Shown here in pieces: positions 7,945 through 16,234 of a stretch of DNA of 46,662 bases. The notes under the pieces were generated by a model. The model made no database searches, had not been told where the DNA came from, and worked only from the letters and a program-made list of their open reading frames with translations. Numbering within the stretch: the stretch's first letter is position 1; each line of letters starts with the position of its first letter. The stretch comes from Deltaproteobacteria bacterium (GTDB taxonomy: Bacteria; Bdellovibrionota; JACOXK01; 2-02-FULL-40-11), in contig JACQJD010000085.1 in the NCBI GenBank assembly GCA_016198185.1, positions 1-46,662 on the forward strand, in the 5' to 3' direction. A program made the translations under genes and the position numbers.

Positions 7945-7956
7945 TGATCTAGGTCA
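7945..7956. promoter_or_regulatory. FNR/FixK-like site between moeA-like and PFOR genes
   Basis: TGATCTAGGTCA is close to the FNR/FixK/DNR dyad TTGAT-N4-ATCAA (here TGAT-CTAG-GTCA). It lies 36 bp upstream of the TTG of the MoeA-like gene and 59 bp upstream of the PFOR alpha ATG. The site is inferred from consensus only; no regulator gene of this family is in the window. Confidence 0.4.
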
Positions 7957-8014
7957 GGACTTTAAACGTATTCTCAGGTTAATTTCAACCGAATATGTTA
8001 AAAATGATTCAAAA

Positions 8015-9958
8015 ATGATGATGGAGCGTTCTCAGAAACAATATCCTGGCATCCCAACCACCGCCGATGGATCCGAAGCTGTCCTTTGGGTAGAAACACA
8101 TATCACCCAAGGCGCATGTGCTTACCCGATTACCCCTTCCACCCATATGGGACAAGGCTATGAACTCTCTGTGGCCAATGGCAAACAAAATCTATGGGGA
8201 GACCTTCTCTGTTTTTTAGAACTGGAATCCGAACACAGCTCTGCCTCCAGTTGCGAAGGCTTTGCTTTGGCTGGAGGACGCGTTTCTAATTTCACTTCTG
8301 GCCAAGGCTTGGTCCTGATGAAAGAAGTCCTTTTTACCATTTCTGGAAAACGATTGCCCTGCGTGTTTCATATCGCAGCGCGTGCGTTAACCTCTCAATC
8401 TTTAAATATTCATGCCGGCCATGATGATGTGATGGCTGTGGCGGACACGGGGTGGGGCATTCTCTTTGCACGAAATGCACAAGAAGCCTGTGACTTGGCT
8501 TTAATTGCACGTCGAACCGCAGAAGACACCCATACCCCATTCATGAATGTTCAAGATGGTTTTTTAACAAGTCATACCATTGAAAATGTTAACTTTCCGG
8601 AACCCGACTTCATGAAAGCATATGTCGGCAATCCCCATGAAAAACTTTTTAATTTTATGAATCCCGCCCATCCCCTTCAAACGGGAGTGGTTCAAAACCA
8701 AGATAGCTACATGAAAGGCAAAGTGGCTCAACGATTTTTCTACAACGAAATTCCCATGGCCCTCAAATATGCAATGGCGGCATTCACGTCAGCCACCGGT
8801 CGAAAATATGACGTCATCGATCCTTATGAATTAGAAAATGCGGACTTTGCCATTGTGGGCATGGGCTCTGCCATGGAAACAGCCGTCGCCACAGCTTGCC
8901 ATTTGCGTCAAAACACACGAGTGAAAGTCGGCACGCTCCATATCACTTCTTTTCGTCCCTTTCCCTCGCGCCAAATCGTAGATGCCTTAAAAAATGTGAA
9001 AGCCCTGGCAGTCATTGAGCGAGTCGATGTGCCACTCATGCAATCCAATCCTTTAACAACAGAAATCAAAGCCGCTTTTGCTGAGGCTTTCTTTGAAAAA
9101 AGAATTCAAAACATTCCCATCATTCATTCAGGGGTATATGGTCTGGGGGGAAGAAACATCGGCCCATCTGATATTTCCGCAATTTTTTCGATGCTTCAAA
9201 AATCCAAAAATCATAGTCAGTTTTTTTCAATTGGCATTGACCACCCCACAGCCCTGCCCGGGGAACAGAATCTCGATATTCGCCCGAAGGGTACGTTTTC
9301 AATGCGCGGACATTCCATTGGGGGCTATGGCTCTGTCACCACCAATAAAATTTTGGCTACCGTCATTGCTGATTTATTTCACCTCTACGTCCAAGCTTTT
9401 CCGAAATACGGCTCAGAGAAAAAAGGTCTCCCCACAAATTATTTTTTATCTATCTCACAAGAACCCATTCGGACTCATCATGAACTAGAGCATGTAGAAT
9501 GTGTGGTCTTAAATGATGTGAATGCTTTTAATCTGGGAAACCCACTCGAAGGATTGATCGAAGGAGGAATGATTTTTATTCAAAACCATGAGTCCCAACC
9601 TCACATCATCTGGAAAAATGTTCCACCCCAGGCACAAAAACTCATTCAAAAAAATAAAATTCGAGTCTTTGCCTTAGATACGGCAAAAATTGCAAAAGAT
9701 ATTTCTTCCTCACCTTCACTGATCCAACGGATGCAAGGCATCGTGCTGCTCGGTATTTTCTTAAAAATCACTCCCTTTATTCAAAGCTTCAAACTTTCAG
9801 AAGAAAACTTATTCGAAGGCATTGAACGTTCCATCCAAAAATATTTTAGCAAGGCAAGCCCTAAGGTGATCCAAGACAATATCGCATGTGTGAAGCGCGG
9901 GTATCATGAAGTCGTCGAGCTTCCTCAAAGCTTGATCCAAAGAAAGATAGCGGCATGA
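8015..9958 (+). CDS. Pyruvate:ferredoxin oxidoreductase, alpha/gamma portion
   Basis: 647 residues corresponding to domains I-III of NifJ-type PFOR. Residues about 15-250 are the pyrimidine-binding domain, including AYPITPSTHMGQGYE, ELESEHSSASSCEGFALAGGR and the substrate-contact motif HIAARALTSQSLNIHAGHDD. Residues about 270-400 are domain II (FAIVGMGSAMETA, then VGTLHITSFRPFPSRQI). From about 425 the gamma-type domain begins with MRGHSIGGYGSVTTNK. The enzyme interconverts pyruvate and acetyl-CoA plus CO2 with ferredoxin in the cytoplasm. The start falls in a run of three ATGs. Its stop overlaps the next ATG (ATGA). The two products total 1163 residues, about the size of one-piece NifJ, so this is a clean split. 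Another 2-oxoacid as substrate cannot be excluded. Confidence 0.9.
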   Translation: MMMERSQKQYPGIPTTADGSEAVLWVETHITQGACAYPITPSTHMGQGYELSVANGKQNLWGDLLCFLELESEHSSASSCEGFALAGGRVSNFTSGQGLVLMKEVLFTISGKRLPCVFHIAARALTSQSLNIHAGHDDVMAVADTGWGILFARNAQEACDLALIARRTAEDTHTPFMNVQDGFLTSHTIENVNFPEPDFMKAYVGNPHEKLFNFMNPAHPLQTGVVQNQDSYMKGKVAQRFFYNEIPMALKYAMAAFTSATGRKYDVIDPYELENADFAIVGMGSAMETAVATACHLRQNTRVKVGTLHITSFRPFPSRQIVDALKNVKALAVIERVDVPLMQSNPLTTEIKAAFAEAFFEKRIQNIPIIHSGVYGLGGRNIGPSDISAIFSMLQKSKNHSQFFSIGIDHPTALPGEQNLDIRPKGTFSMRGHSIGGYGSVTTNKILATVIADLFHLYVQAFPKYGSEKKGLPTNYFLSISQEPIRTHHELEHVECVVLNDVNAFNLGNPLEGLIEGGMIFIQNHESQPHIIWKNVPPQAQKLIQKNKIRVFALDTAKIAKDISSSPSLIQRMQGIVLLGIFLKITPFIQSFKLSEENLFEGIERSIQKYFSKASPKVIQDNIACVKRGYHEVVELPQSLIQRKIAA

Positions 9959-11505
9959 CCCCAAAAGACCCAACCCTTGGATTGGCTGAGTTCCAAGAAG
10001 ATATTGTAGGCGCTTATCTCAAAGGCCGGGGGGATGAACTTCCCGCCGATGAAGCTCTTTCACGATCCATCATTCCAGCCGCAACGGCAAGCATTAGAGA
10101 TTTTAGCCACATTGCTCCAGAAATTCCCATGCTGATTCCAGACAAGTGCGTGGGCTGCATGGCCTGTGTCACAGAGTGTCCAGACACAGCTATTTTGGCA
10201 AAAGTCGTCACAGCTCACACACTGCAAGACAAATTACAAACCGTAGAGGACCCCCAAAAGCGCTCCCCACTTGAAAAACAGTATTTTAAAACCACAAAAT
10301 ATTTCACAGCTTATGAAAAACGAAAACTGGAACCTGGTTTCTTTAACATCACCGTTGACCCAACAAAATGCAAAGGGTGCGGAGAGTGTGTCGTTGCCTG
10401 TGGAGAAAATGAAGCTTTAAAGATGGTTCAAAAAAATGACGTCATTTTGAAAGAGGCACAACGAAACTACGATTTTTATCAAAAACTCCCTCCAACCTCA
10501 AAAACATTTATCCAAGAAAAAATTTTACCAGATATGATGCTCTGTGAGGAAAGTCTCCTCTTTAAAGGCGGTGCTGGAAATTGCATGGGCTGCGGCGAAA
10601 CCACCGCCATTCGAATGATGTTGGCAGCCACGGGTTTTGTGTATGGCAAAGAAAATATCGGGCTTGTGGCAGCAACAGGCTGTAATACCGTTTACGGATC
10701 TACTTACCCTTTCAATCCTTACCAAGTCCCATGGACCAATTCCTTGTTTGAAAATGCCTGTGCAGATGCCATGGGCATTCGTGCCCGGTGGAATCAAATG
10801 GGCTGGCAAGATAAAAAAATATGGGTCATCGGTGGAGATGGCGCCATGCTCGACATTGGCTTCCAATCTCTTTCCAGAATGCTTACTTCCGGGATGGACA
10901 TCAAGGTGATTGTGTTAGATACGCAGGCTTATTCCAATACGGGGGGCCAAGCATCCACCGCGAGCTTTCTAGCTCAAAACGCAAAAATGTCATCCATCGG
11001 AAAAAGGCTCCATGGAAAAACAGAAAGACGTAAAGAACTGGCCAATATTGCCATGATGCATCCAGATATTTTCGTTGCCCAAACCACCGCCACCCTTTCC
11101 AATCATTTTTATAAATGCATCCTGGGGGCCAATGAATACAAAGGCCCCGCTCTGGTCAATGTTTACACCCCTTGCCCTCCCGAACATGGCATTTCAGATG
11201 ATGCGGGCGGAAAGCAAGCCAAGTTGGCCGTGTACACACGCGCCTTCCCATTGTTTATTTATGATCCAAGAGCAGGCCAGACGATGAAAGAGCGTTTGTC
11301 TTTGCGTGGCAATCCCGCAGCCACCCAAGATTGGTACACGGATCCTCAAACAAAAGAAGCTATCGATTTTATTGCTTTTGCACGGACCGAGGGCCGTTTT
11401 CTAAAACAGTTCGATCCCCAGGCAAACCCCAGTGAAACCTTAAAACGCTCCCAAGAAGATCGGCTCACCAATTGGCGTTTGCTTCAAGAACTTGCAGGAC
11501 TTTGA
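9955..11505 (+). CDS. Pyruvate:ferredoxin oxidoreductase, ferredoxin/TPP beta portion
   Basis: 516 residues. The N-terminal third holds two 4Fe-4S motifs, CVGCMACVTECP and CKGCGECVVAC, equal to NifJ domain V. The rest is the thiamine-diphosphate domain: GNCMGCGETTAIRMM supplies another cluster-binding cysteine pair, the GDGAMLDIGFQSLSRMLTSG...NTGGQAS stretch is the TPP/Mg motif, and NVYTPCPPEHG is typical of PFOR. It acts with the alpha/gamma polypeptide, to which it is coupled by an ATGA overlap. The two electrons go through the clusters to ferredoxin or flavodoxin, or run in reverse as pyruvate synthase when reduced ferredoxin is available. The cytochrome/FeS genes start 54 bp downstream on the same strand, so co-transcription is possible. 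Confidence 0.92.
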   Translation: MTPKDPTLGLAEFQEDIVGAYLKGRGDELPADEALSRSIIPAATASIRDFSHIAPEIPMLIPDKCVGCMACVTECPDTAILAKVVTAHTLQDKLQTVEDPQKRSPLEKQYFKTTKYFTAYEKRKLEPGFFNITVDPTKCKGCGECVVACGENEALKMVQKNDVILKEAQRNYDFYQKLPPTSKTFIQEKILPDMMLCEESLLFKGGAGNCMGCGETTAIRMMLAATGFVYGKENIGLVAATGCNTVYGSTYPFNPYQVPWTNSLFENACADAMGIRARWNQMGWQDKKIWVIGGDGAMLDIGFQSLSRMLTSGMDIKVIVLDTQAYSNTGGQASTASFLAQNAKMSSIGKRLHGKTERRKELANIAMMHPDIFVAQTTATLSNHFYKCILGANEYKGPALVNVYTPCPPEHGISDDAGGKQAKLAVYTRAFPLFIYDPRAGQTMKERLSLRGNPAATQDWYTDPQTKEAIDFIAFARTEGRFLKQFDPQANPSETLKRSQEDRLTNWRLLQELAGL

Positions 11506-11559
11506 TCCACACATGAAAAAACTTCCCATCGAAGAAAAACCAATGCTACAGTTATTTCT

Positions 11560-12078
11560 ATGACGAACCTGTGGAAGTGGATGTTGGTTGGCGCTGTTTT
11601 GGGAACGAGTCTTGCCGAGGCACAAATTCAAATATCTCGCCGCACCCCAAAAATAGAAAACTACCCTTGTAAAGTGTGTCATGGCGCTGCCCTTTCTAAA
11701 AAAAATGCATTTTCACCAAAAGATCTCGAACGATTTCAAAAAGTGGAAGAGCATGAAGGGATGGTCTTTCAACACATGCCCGAAGTATGGAATTGTTATT
11801 TGTGTCACAGTTACCAACAACCCAATGCCTTAAACTTATTGGATGGCACCCTCTTAAGTTACAATGATGCTCCCACGCTGTGCGGACAATGTCATGGCAT
11901 TGTGAAACGAGACTGGGATCAAGCATTCCATGGCAAAGTAAGTGGCGGGTGGAAAGGTGAGAGAACGAAGTTCGCCTGTACGGACTGTCATGATGCCCAT
12001 AATCCCAAATTTCCAAAAATGACCGCCTTCCCACCTCCTCAACATCCAAGAAAGCACCCAATCAAAAAAGGAGAATAA
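11560..12078 (+). CDS. Periplasmic tetrahaem cytochrome c (copy 1)
   Basis: 172 residues with a signal peptide (MTNLWKWMLVGAVLGTSLAEA) and four CxxCH motifs: CKVCH 37-41, CYLCH 79-83, CGQCH 108-112 and CTDCH 140-144. The tail HGKVSGGW...CTDCHDAHNPKFPKMTAFPPPQHP closely matches that of the minus-strand tetrahaem protein ending at 14279 (HGRRSGGW...CMDCHEAHSVTFKKMKALPPPQKP), so the two are paralogues. It would carry electrons in the periplasm between the FeS/NrfD module and other cytochromes. Its stop is one base before the ATG of the FeS gene, which has its own AAAGGAG site. The family resembles the small multihaem subunits that accompany NrfC/NrfD-type complexes. The exact partner is inferred. 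Confidence 0.9.
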   Translation: MTNLWKWMLVGAVLGTSLAEAQIQISRRTPKIENYPCKVCHGAALSKKNAFSPKDLERFQKVEEHEGMVFQHMPEVWNCYLCHSYQQPNALNLLDGTLLSYNDAPTLCGQCHGIVKRDWDQAFHGKVSGGWKGERTKFACTDCHDAHNPKFPKMTAFPPPQHPRKHPIKKGE

Positions 12079-12079
12079 T

Positions 12080-13069
12080 ATGTCCAAATTGGAACATAAA
12101 ATTATCGAAGAACATCGAAAATGGACAGAACGTGTTCAAAAAGAAGCTGAAAAACAAAAAGAATCCAACCTCAATGCCCCATTTGAACGCAGAGCTTTTT
12201 TAAAAGGATTGGTCGCTACCGCTGCCTTGGCAACGGTTTCGAAACCATCCACCGCCTCCGCCATTGGAAACCTCACGTGGGAGAATTTTTTCCAAAAACA
12301 CTATAAGAGAATGACCCCCAAAGACAAAGAAAAAGTGTTTGCACGCATTCAGAAAGAAATTCAAAAAGAATTTGACGTTGCCGTTACGATTTCTGATCCA
12401 AAACCTATTCCGGGCGTTAAGTTTGTTTATTTTTTAAATTTATCGGTTTGCAATGGCAATCGCAAATGCGTGGAAGCCTGTGTCAAAGAAAATAATACAA
12501 CCAGAGGCCCCAATCAAATTCAATATATTAAAGTCATTGAAATGAATCGTGGCACGATGAATTTGGAAAAAGGAACAAGATATTATGAAGGAGAAGTTCC
12601 AAAGAAAGATAAATATTATTTGCCCGTTCAATGTAATCAATGCGACAATCCACCCTGCGTAAAAGCTTGTCCTGTCAAGGCCACCTGGAAAGAACCGGAT
12701 GGCTTGGTGGTCATTGATTATGATTGGTGCATTGGCTGTCGATATTGTCAGGTCGCCTGCCCCTATGAAGCACGCCATTTTAATTTTACAACCCCTAACG
12801 TTCCCAAAGAAGAAATGAATCCCAACCAAAGCTATTTAAGTAACCGCATTCGCCCAAAAGGGGTGATGGAAAAATGTACCTATTGCTTACATCGCACCCG
12901 AGAAGGCAAAAATCCTGCCTGTTTGGAGGCTTGCCCTACAGGTGCCAGAAAATTTGGAAATATTTTAGATCCAGAAAGCGAAGTATCCAAAATCCTTAAA
13001 ACCAAGCATGTGTTTGTGCTCAAGGAAGAGCTCAATACCATTCCTCAGTTTTTCTATTATTTTGACTGA
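12080..13069 (+). CDS. TAT-exported 4Fe-4S ferredoxin subunit (NrfC/HybA/DsrO-like)
   Basis: 329 residues with a twin-arginine signal (ERRAFLKGLVATAALA, RR at 37-38) after an unusually long charged N-terminus. There are four cysteine groups: C124-N127-C130-C134 (CNGNRKCVEAC), CNQCDNPPCVKAC at 185-197, CIGCRYCQVAC at 217-227, and C266-C269-C281-C285. The first group has asparagine where the second cysteine is expected, so that cluster may be 3Fe-4S or changed in potential. Proteins of this family pass electrons between a periplasmic redox partner and an NrfD-type membrane subunit. Both potential partners are adjacent: the tetrahaem cytochrome upstream and NrfD on the opposite strand, convergent with a 13-bp overlap. 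No molybdopterin subunit is present nearby. Confidence 0.92.
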   Translation: MSKLEHKIIEEHRKWTERVQKEAEKQKESNLNAPFERRAFLKGLVATAALATVSKPSTASAIGNLTWENFFQKHYKRMTPKDKEKVFARIQKEIQKEFDVAVTISDPKPIPGVKFVYFLNLSVCNGNRKCVEACVKENNTTRGPNQIQYIKVIEMNRGTMNLEKGTRYYEGEVPKKDKYYLPVQCNQCDNPPCVKACPVKATWKEPDGLVVIDYDWCIGCRYCQVACPYEARHFNFTTPNVPKEEMNPNQSYLSNRIRPKGVMEKCTYCLHRTREGKNPACLEACPTGARKFGNILDPESEVSKILKTKHVFVLKEELNTIPQFFYYFD

Positions 13070-14268
13070 AACGCCAACTTCCCTGTTTCAATAGAAATGG
13101 CCACCTTTGCCATGAGGGTAAAGACCAAGGCACCAAACGCCCAAATCCCTAAACAGACAAAAAATTCATTCAGGGAGGGCGCGTATTCAACAATATCTCC
13201 CAACGACGATGGCACAAACCCTGGAATCAAAAGGCCCATGCCCTTTTCAATCCAAATCCCAACAATGATAAACACACAAGCGATTCTCAACGTTTTCCAT
13301 TGATTGCGAAATCTAGGGGTAAATAAAATGATGAGTGCAAAGAGCTCCATCAAAATAGCAGCCCAAATATACCCCACCAACATGCGATGCCCGTGCAGAC
13401 CAAATAATAGATAGATCATGGAAGCCGCATGAACCGTTTGACTGTAGAATTCTTTATAAATTTCACATCCAAATAAAAATAAATTAGCGGTCAGCGTATA
13501 CGTCATAATGGTTTTTAAATACGCTGGGACAGAAGGGGCCACCTGTAACGCCGTATATTTTCGGATATAATAAAAAATAATGAGTAAAATAGCCGGGCCT
13601 CCGGCAAAAGCACTAATTAAAAAGCGCGGCGCTAAGATTGCTGTGTTCCAATAGGGCCGCCCCCCTAGGCCCACATATAAAAAAGCCGTAACGGTGTGAA
13701 TACTAATGGCCCATGCAATGGAAAGGTAAACAAAAGGTAAATAATGTTTCCCCATGGGAATTTTCCCAAGGTATCTTTGATATAAAAGATAGCCTGGAAT
13801 ATGTAAGTTGAGTAGTAAGTAGACGTTTAAAACCACCACATCCCACGCTAAAATGGAGGTCGGAAAGTTCAAAAGACCAATGAGTGGCACAATATGCCAA
13901 AAATGATCGGGCCTGCCGAGATCCACAAAAATAAAGAGTAAACACATGAGCATCGCTGAAACAGCCAAAAGCTCACCCATCAAAACAACTTCTTTAAGCT
14001 CCTGCTGATGATAAATATAAGACGGAAAAACCAGAAGTACCGCCGCAGCGGCAACCCCGACCAAATAGGTAAAGTTGGCAATATAGGCCCCCCAACTGAC
14101 ATGATTCGACAAATTCGTCACCACAAAGCCCTGCACGAATTGATTGAGGTAAGCGAGAATACCGAACGTGACCAAGACGCCCAAACATCCAATCCAAAGA
14201 TAATATTTTAGATTTCCCGTAAATGCTGTCTCAAACATACGCAACCAAAATTTGAAATAAGTGACCAT
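13057..14268 (-). CDS. NrfD/PsrC-family polytopic membrane subunit
   Basis: About 403 residues with eight to ten hydrophobic helices. The family hallmarks include SWGAYIANFTYLVGVAAAA, the FVDLGRPDHFWH loop, SILAWDVVVLNVYLL and GWIEKGMG-like IWIEKGMGLLIPGF. NrfD subunits exchange electrons between quinone and an attached FeS protein and some move protons. The ATG at 14268 is chosen over one at 14286 because AAGGAGGAAAAG directly precedes it. This ribosome site overlaps the stop of the tetrahaem gene just upstream, so the two form an operon. The FeS partner is encoded convergently. The FeS plus NrfD plus tetrahaem set would be a membrane quinone:cytochrome oxidoreductase without a catalytic molybdenum subunit (inference). 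Confidence 0.92.
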   Translation of the reverse strand: MVTYFKFWLRMFETAFTGNLKYYLWIGCLGVLVTFGILAYLNQFVQGFVVTNLSNHVSWGAYIANFTYLVGVAAAAVLLVFPSYIYHQQELKEVVLMGELLAVSAMLMCLLFIFVDLGRPDHFWHIVPLIGLLNFPTSILAWDVVVLNVYLLLNLHIPGYLLYQRYLGKIPMGKHYLPFVYLSIAWAISIHTVTAFLYVGLGGRPYWNTAILAPRFLISAFAGGPAILLIIFYYIRKYTALQVAPSVPAYLKTIMTYTLTANLFLFGCEIYKEFYSQTVHAASMIYLLFGLHGHRMLVGYIWAAILMELFALIILFTPRFRNQWKTLRIACVFIIVGIWIEKGMGLLIPGFVPSSLGDIVEYAPSLNEFFVCLGIWAFGALVFTLMAKVAISIETGKLAFQSK

Positions 14269-14278
14269 CTTTTCCTCC

Positions 14279-14767
14279 TTAATCATGGGGTTTTTGAGGG
14301 GGCGGCAATGCCTTCATTTTTTTAAAGGTTACCGAATGTGCCTCATGACAATCCATACAATGATATTGAATTTGATCTAAATTCCATCCACCGGAACGAC
14401 GCCCATGAATATTGTGTTCCCAATTTTTATAAGCTTCAATATGGCAGCGCTTACAGACGAATGAAGGATTTTCAAAGGTGGCAGGCGCCTCTTGCGTTGA
14501 TCTTAAAAAATTATGACGATTGATATCATGACAATGATTGCAGGACAACACTTGACCCCCATGTTGGGATGAAATATGGGCATGTTCCCGTTCTAACTTT
14601 CTGGATGCAGGAACAAAACGCTTGTTTTTTTTAAGATGACAAAGGTTGCAGGCTTTGAAAGTAACCGTTCGTTTTTTGAGCTCCACGGTGGGGGCAGAAA
14701 AAATATTCCGAGAGATCAAAAAAACAATCATCAAGCTTAAAGCACCCATTTTATGTTTAGGACCCAT
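14279..14767 (-). CDS. Periplasmic tetrahaem cytochrome c (copy 2)
   Basis: 162 residues from the ATG at 14767. A longer TTG-initiated frame to 14809 only adds residues before a normal signal peptide (MGPKHKMGALSLMIVFLISRNIFSA). Four CxxCH motifs are seen: CNLCH 40-44, CNHCH 76-80, CKRCH 105-109 and CMDCH 137-141. Extra histidines (HAHISSQHGG) may be axial ligands. The C-terminal third is clearly paralogous to the plus-strand tetrahaem cytochrome at 11560. It is the first gene of the operon with NrfD and diverges from the cytochrome-porin across a 205-bp control region with an FNR-like site. It is the likely periplasmic electron carrier for the NrfD module. Confidence 0.88.
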   Translation of the reverse strand: MGPKHKMGALSLMIVFLISRNIFSAPTVELKKRTVTFKACNLCHLKKNKRFVPASRKLEREHAHISSQHGGQVLSCNHCHDINRHNFLRSTQEAPATFENPSFVCKRCHIEAYKNWEHNIHGRRSGGWNLDQIQYHCMDCHEAHSVTFKKMKALPPPQKPHD

Positions 14768-14847
14768 TTTTTGGTAAAAATTATCGCACGGTCTGGTGTT
14801 AAAACGCAACCCCCGGCTGCATCTAAGCCCCTTATTTTAACGAAAAA

Positions 14848-14861
14848 TTGATCTCAGTCAT
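14848..14861. promoter_or_regulatory. FNR-like half-conserved site between tetrahaem and cytochrome-porin genes
   Basis: TTGATCTCAGTCAT has a perfect TTGAT left half and a weaker right half (GTCAT against ATCAA). It shares TGATCT..GTCA with the site at 7945. It sits between the divergent starts at 14767 and 14973 and could serve both. The rest of this gap is AT-rich, and no clear -10/-35 pair was identified. Confidence 0.3.
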
Positions 14862-14972
14862 GTTTCTTTTAATTTATGGGTACACTTTCTGTTGTAAATA
14901 GCGCTCATTTTGTGCTTCACTGAATAAAGTCATTTTTTTTTAAATTTTTGAAAAAGAAGGAAGGAGATCCCT

Positions 14973-16223
14973 ATGATGAAATTAAAAAACTTTTTTGCAG
15001 TTTTGTTTGGTTCTATTTTTATGGTGAGCTTTGTTTCTGTAAAGAACGCTGAGGCGGTCAGCCAATGGAGCCGAAAATATAAAACGTCCTGTACGACCTG
15101 CCATACGGCTTTTCCAAGAGTTAATTATTATGGGGAACGCTTTATGAAGAATGGGTTTCAAGATCCAGATGCAGATGAACCCGATGGAGGAACGCTTGGA
15201 AAACTGAAAAAAGGCAATGTGGATATTGGCCATCTTGAAGATATTTTTGGTGCACGAATCAATCTTACACCGGTGACTTATCAATTTAATAATTTAACGG
15301 TAGATGGCAGAAAAAAAGATAAAGTCTCGGTTGGTAAATTTAATTGGATCCAACTCTTTACAGCAGGAACGATCACCAAAAACATTTCCTTCTTTGATGA
15401 ATTGGAATTGGCCGAAACTTCTCTTAAACATGGTTGGTTTATCCTAGGACTTCATAATCTGTTGGATCATAAATTCATTAATTTTCAGGTTGGAAAAATT
15501 TCACCTACAGATTGGACCTCTTTTTCAAATCGTTTAAGAATATTCCCAGAAGTTTCAGGCATGGCAGATAAAGTTGCACCTTCTGCCGGAGCAACCAGTC
15601 CGGAAGATGCCGTTGCAATTTCTTCGGGGCAATTCGGTATTAATTATTATGGATACTACGGCCCAGGGGTATGGGCGTTGGGCTTTGGGAATGCGAAAAA
15701 TACAACCGATGTCAACCAATTTAAAAATTATTGGGGTTCTGTAAAACTGGAAGTCGCCAAAGAAGATTCTCAATTTTCAGGATCTTCGCTCTCCTTTTTT
15801 GCTTATCGTGGGACAGATTCAAAGTCCACAGCAACGGAACAGCGTAACAATATTTACTACCGCTTTCAGCCTTCTTTCAACATTCGATGGAAGGATTGGG
15901 ACGTGATTGGATCCTATCTTTATGCAGATGAAGAAAATTTCACCCTGGCGGCAACAGATCAACCCGAACATTTTTATGGGGAAACACTTCTCGTCACCAA
16001 ACTTCTGAAACAAAAATATCTCTTGGGCATCCAACTGGATGAAATCAACCAAGCCTTTGAAACGCCTGGCGTCAAAAACATCGAACAAAGAAGATTGGTA
16101 ACACATGCATCGTGGTTATTGAGAGATAACCTTCGGTTAATTGCAACCGAAACGTTTGATTTCAAGGGCGATGATTCCGAGAATGAAAATGAATTTCGAC
16201 TGACTTTCAGAGCCATGTTCTAA
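14973..16223 (+). CDS. Cyc2-like fused monohaem cytochrome-porin (outer membrane)
   Basis: 416 residues. A signal peptide (cleavage likely after A28) precedes a short cytochrome segment with one CxxCH at 40-44 (SCTTCH), followed at once by AFPRVNYYGERFMKNGFQ. The rest alternates amphipathic strands with turns (FGINYYGYYGPGVWALGFG, IYYRFQPSFNIRWKDWDVIGSYLY) and ends in FRLTFRAMF, a typical beta-signal with terminal phenylalanine. This layout, one haem in front of an about 16-strand barrel, and the xPRxNxxGxxFxxNG motif, match Cyc2-type proteins that oxidise iron at the cell surface. Other cytochrome-porins of unknown substrate share it, so iron is not proven. The ribosome site GAAGGAAGGAGATCCCT is strong, implying high expression. 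A monohaem cytochrome follows 11 bp later. Confidence 0.78.
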   Translation: MMKLKNFFAVLFGSIFMVSFVSVKNAEAVSQWSRKYKTSCTTCHTAFPRVNYYGERFMKNGFQDPDADEPDGGTLGKLKKGNVDIGHLEDIFGARINLTPVTYQFNNLTVDGRKKDKVSVGKFNWIQLFTAGTITKNISFFDELELAETSLKHGWFILGLHNLLDHKFINFQVGKISPTDWTSFSNRLRIFPEVSGMADKVAPSAGATSPEDAVAISSGQFGINYYGYYGPGVWALGFGNAKNTTDVNQFKNYWGSVKLEVAKEDSQFSGSSLSFFAYRGTDSKSTATEQRNNIYYRFQPSFNIRWKDWDVIGSYLYADEENFTLAATDQPEHFYGETLLVTKLLKQKYLLGIQLDEINQAFETPGVKNIEQRRLVTHASWLLRDNLRLIATETFDFKGDDSENENEFRLTFRAMF

Positions 16224-16234
16224 AGGAGAACGCC

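Noticed and set aside
9950-9962. PFOR genes as a single frameshifted nifJ
   Set aside because: The ATGA overlap and a complete N-terminal region in the second protein indicate a natural gene boundary.
11513-11563. A 16-codon leader ORF whose TGA overlaps the ATG of the first tetrahaem gene
   Set aside because: Geometry fits translational coupling, but there is no ribosome site and a tiny ORF like this is expected by chance.
12440-12829. A 129-codon open frame on the minus strand
   Set aside because: Antisense to the 4Fe-4S gene, with its cysteine motifs covering the same bases.
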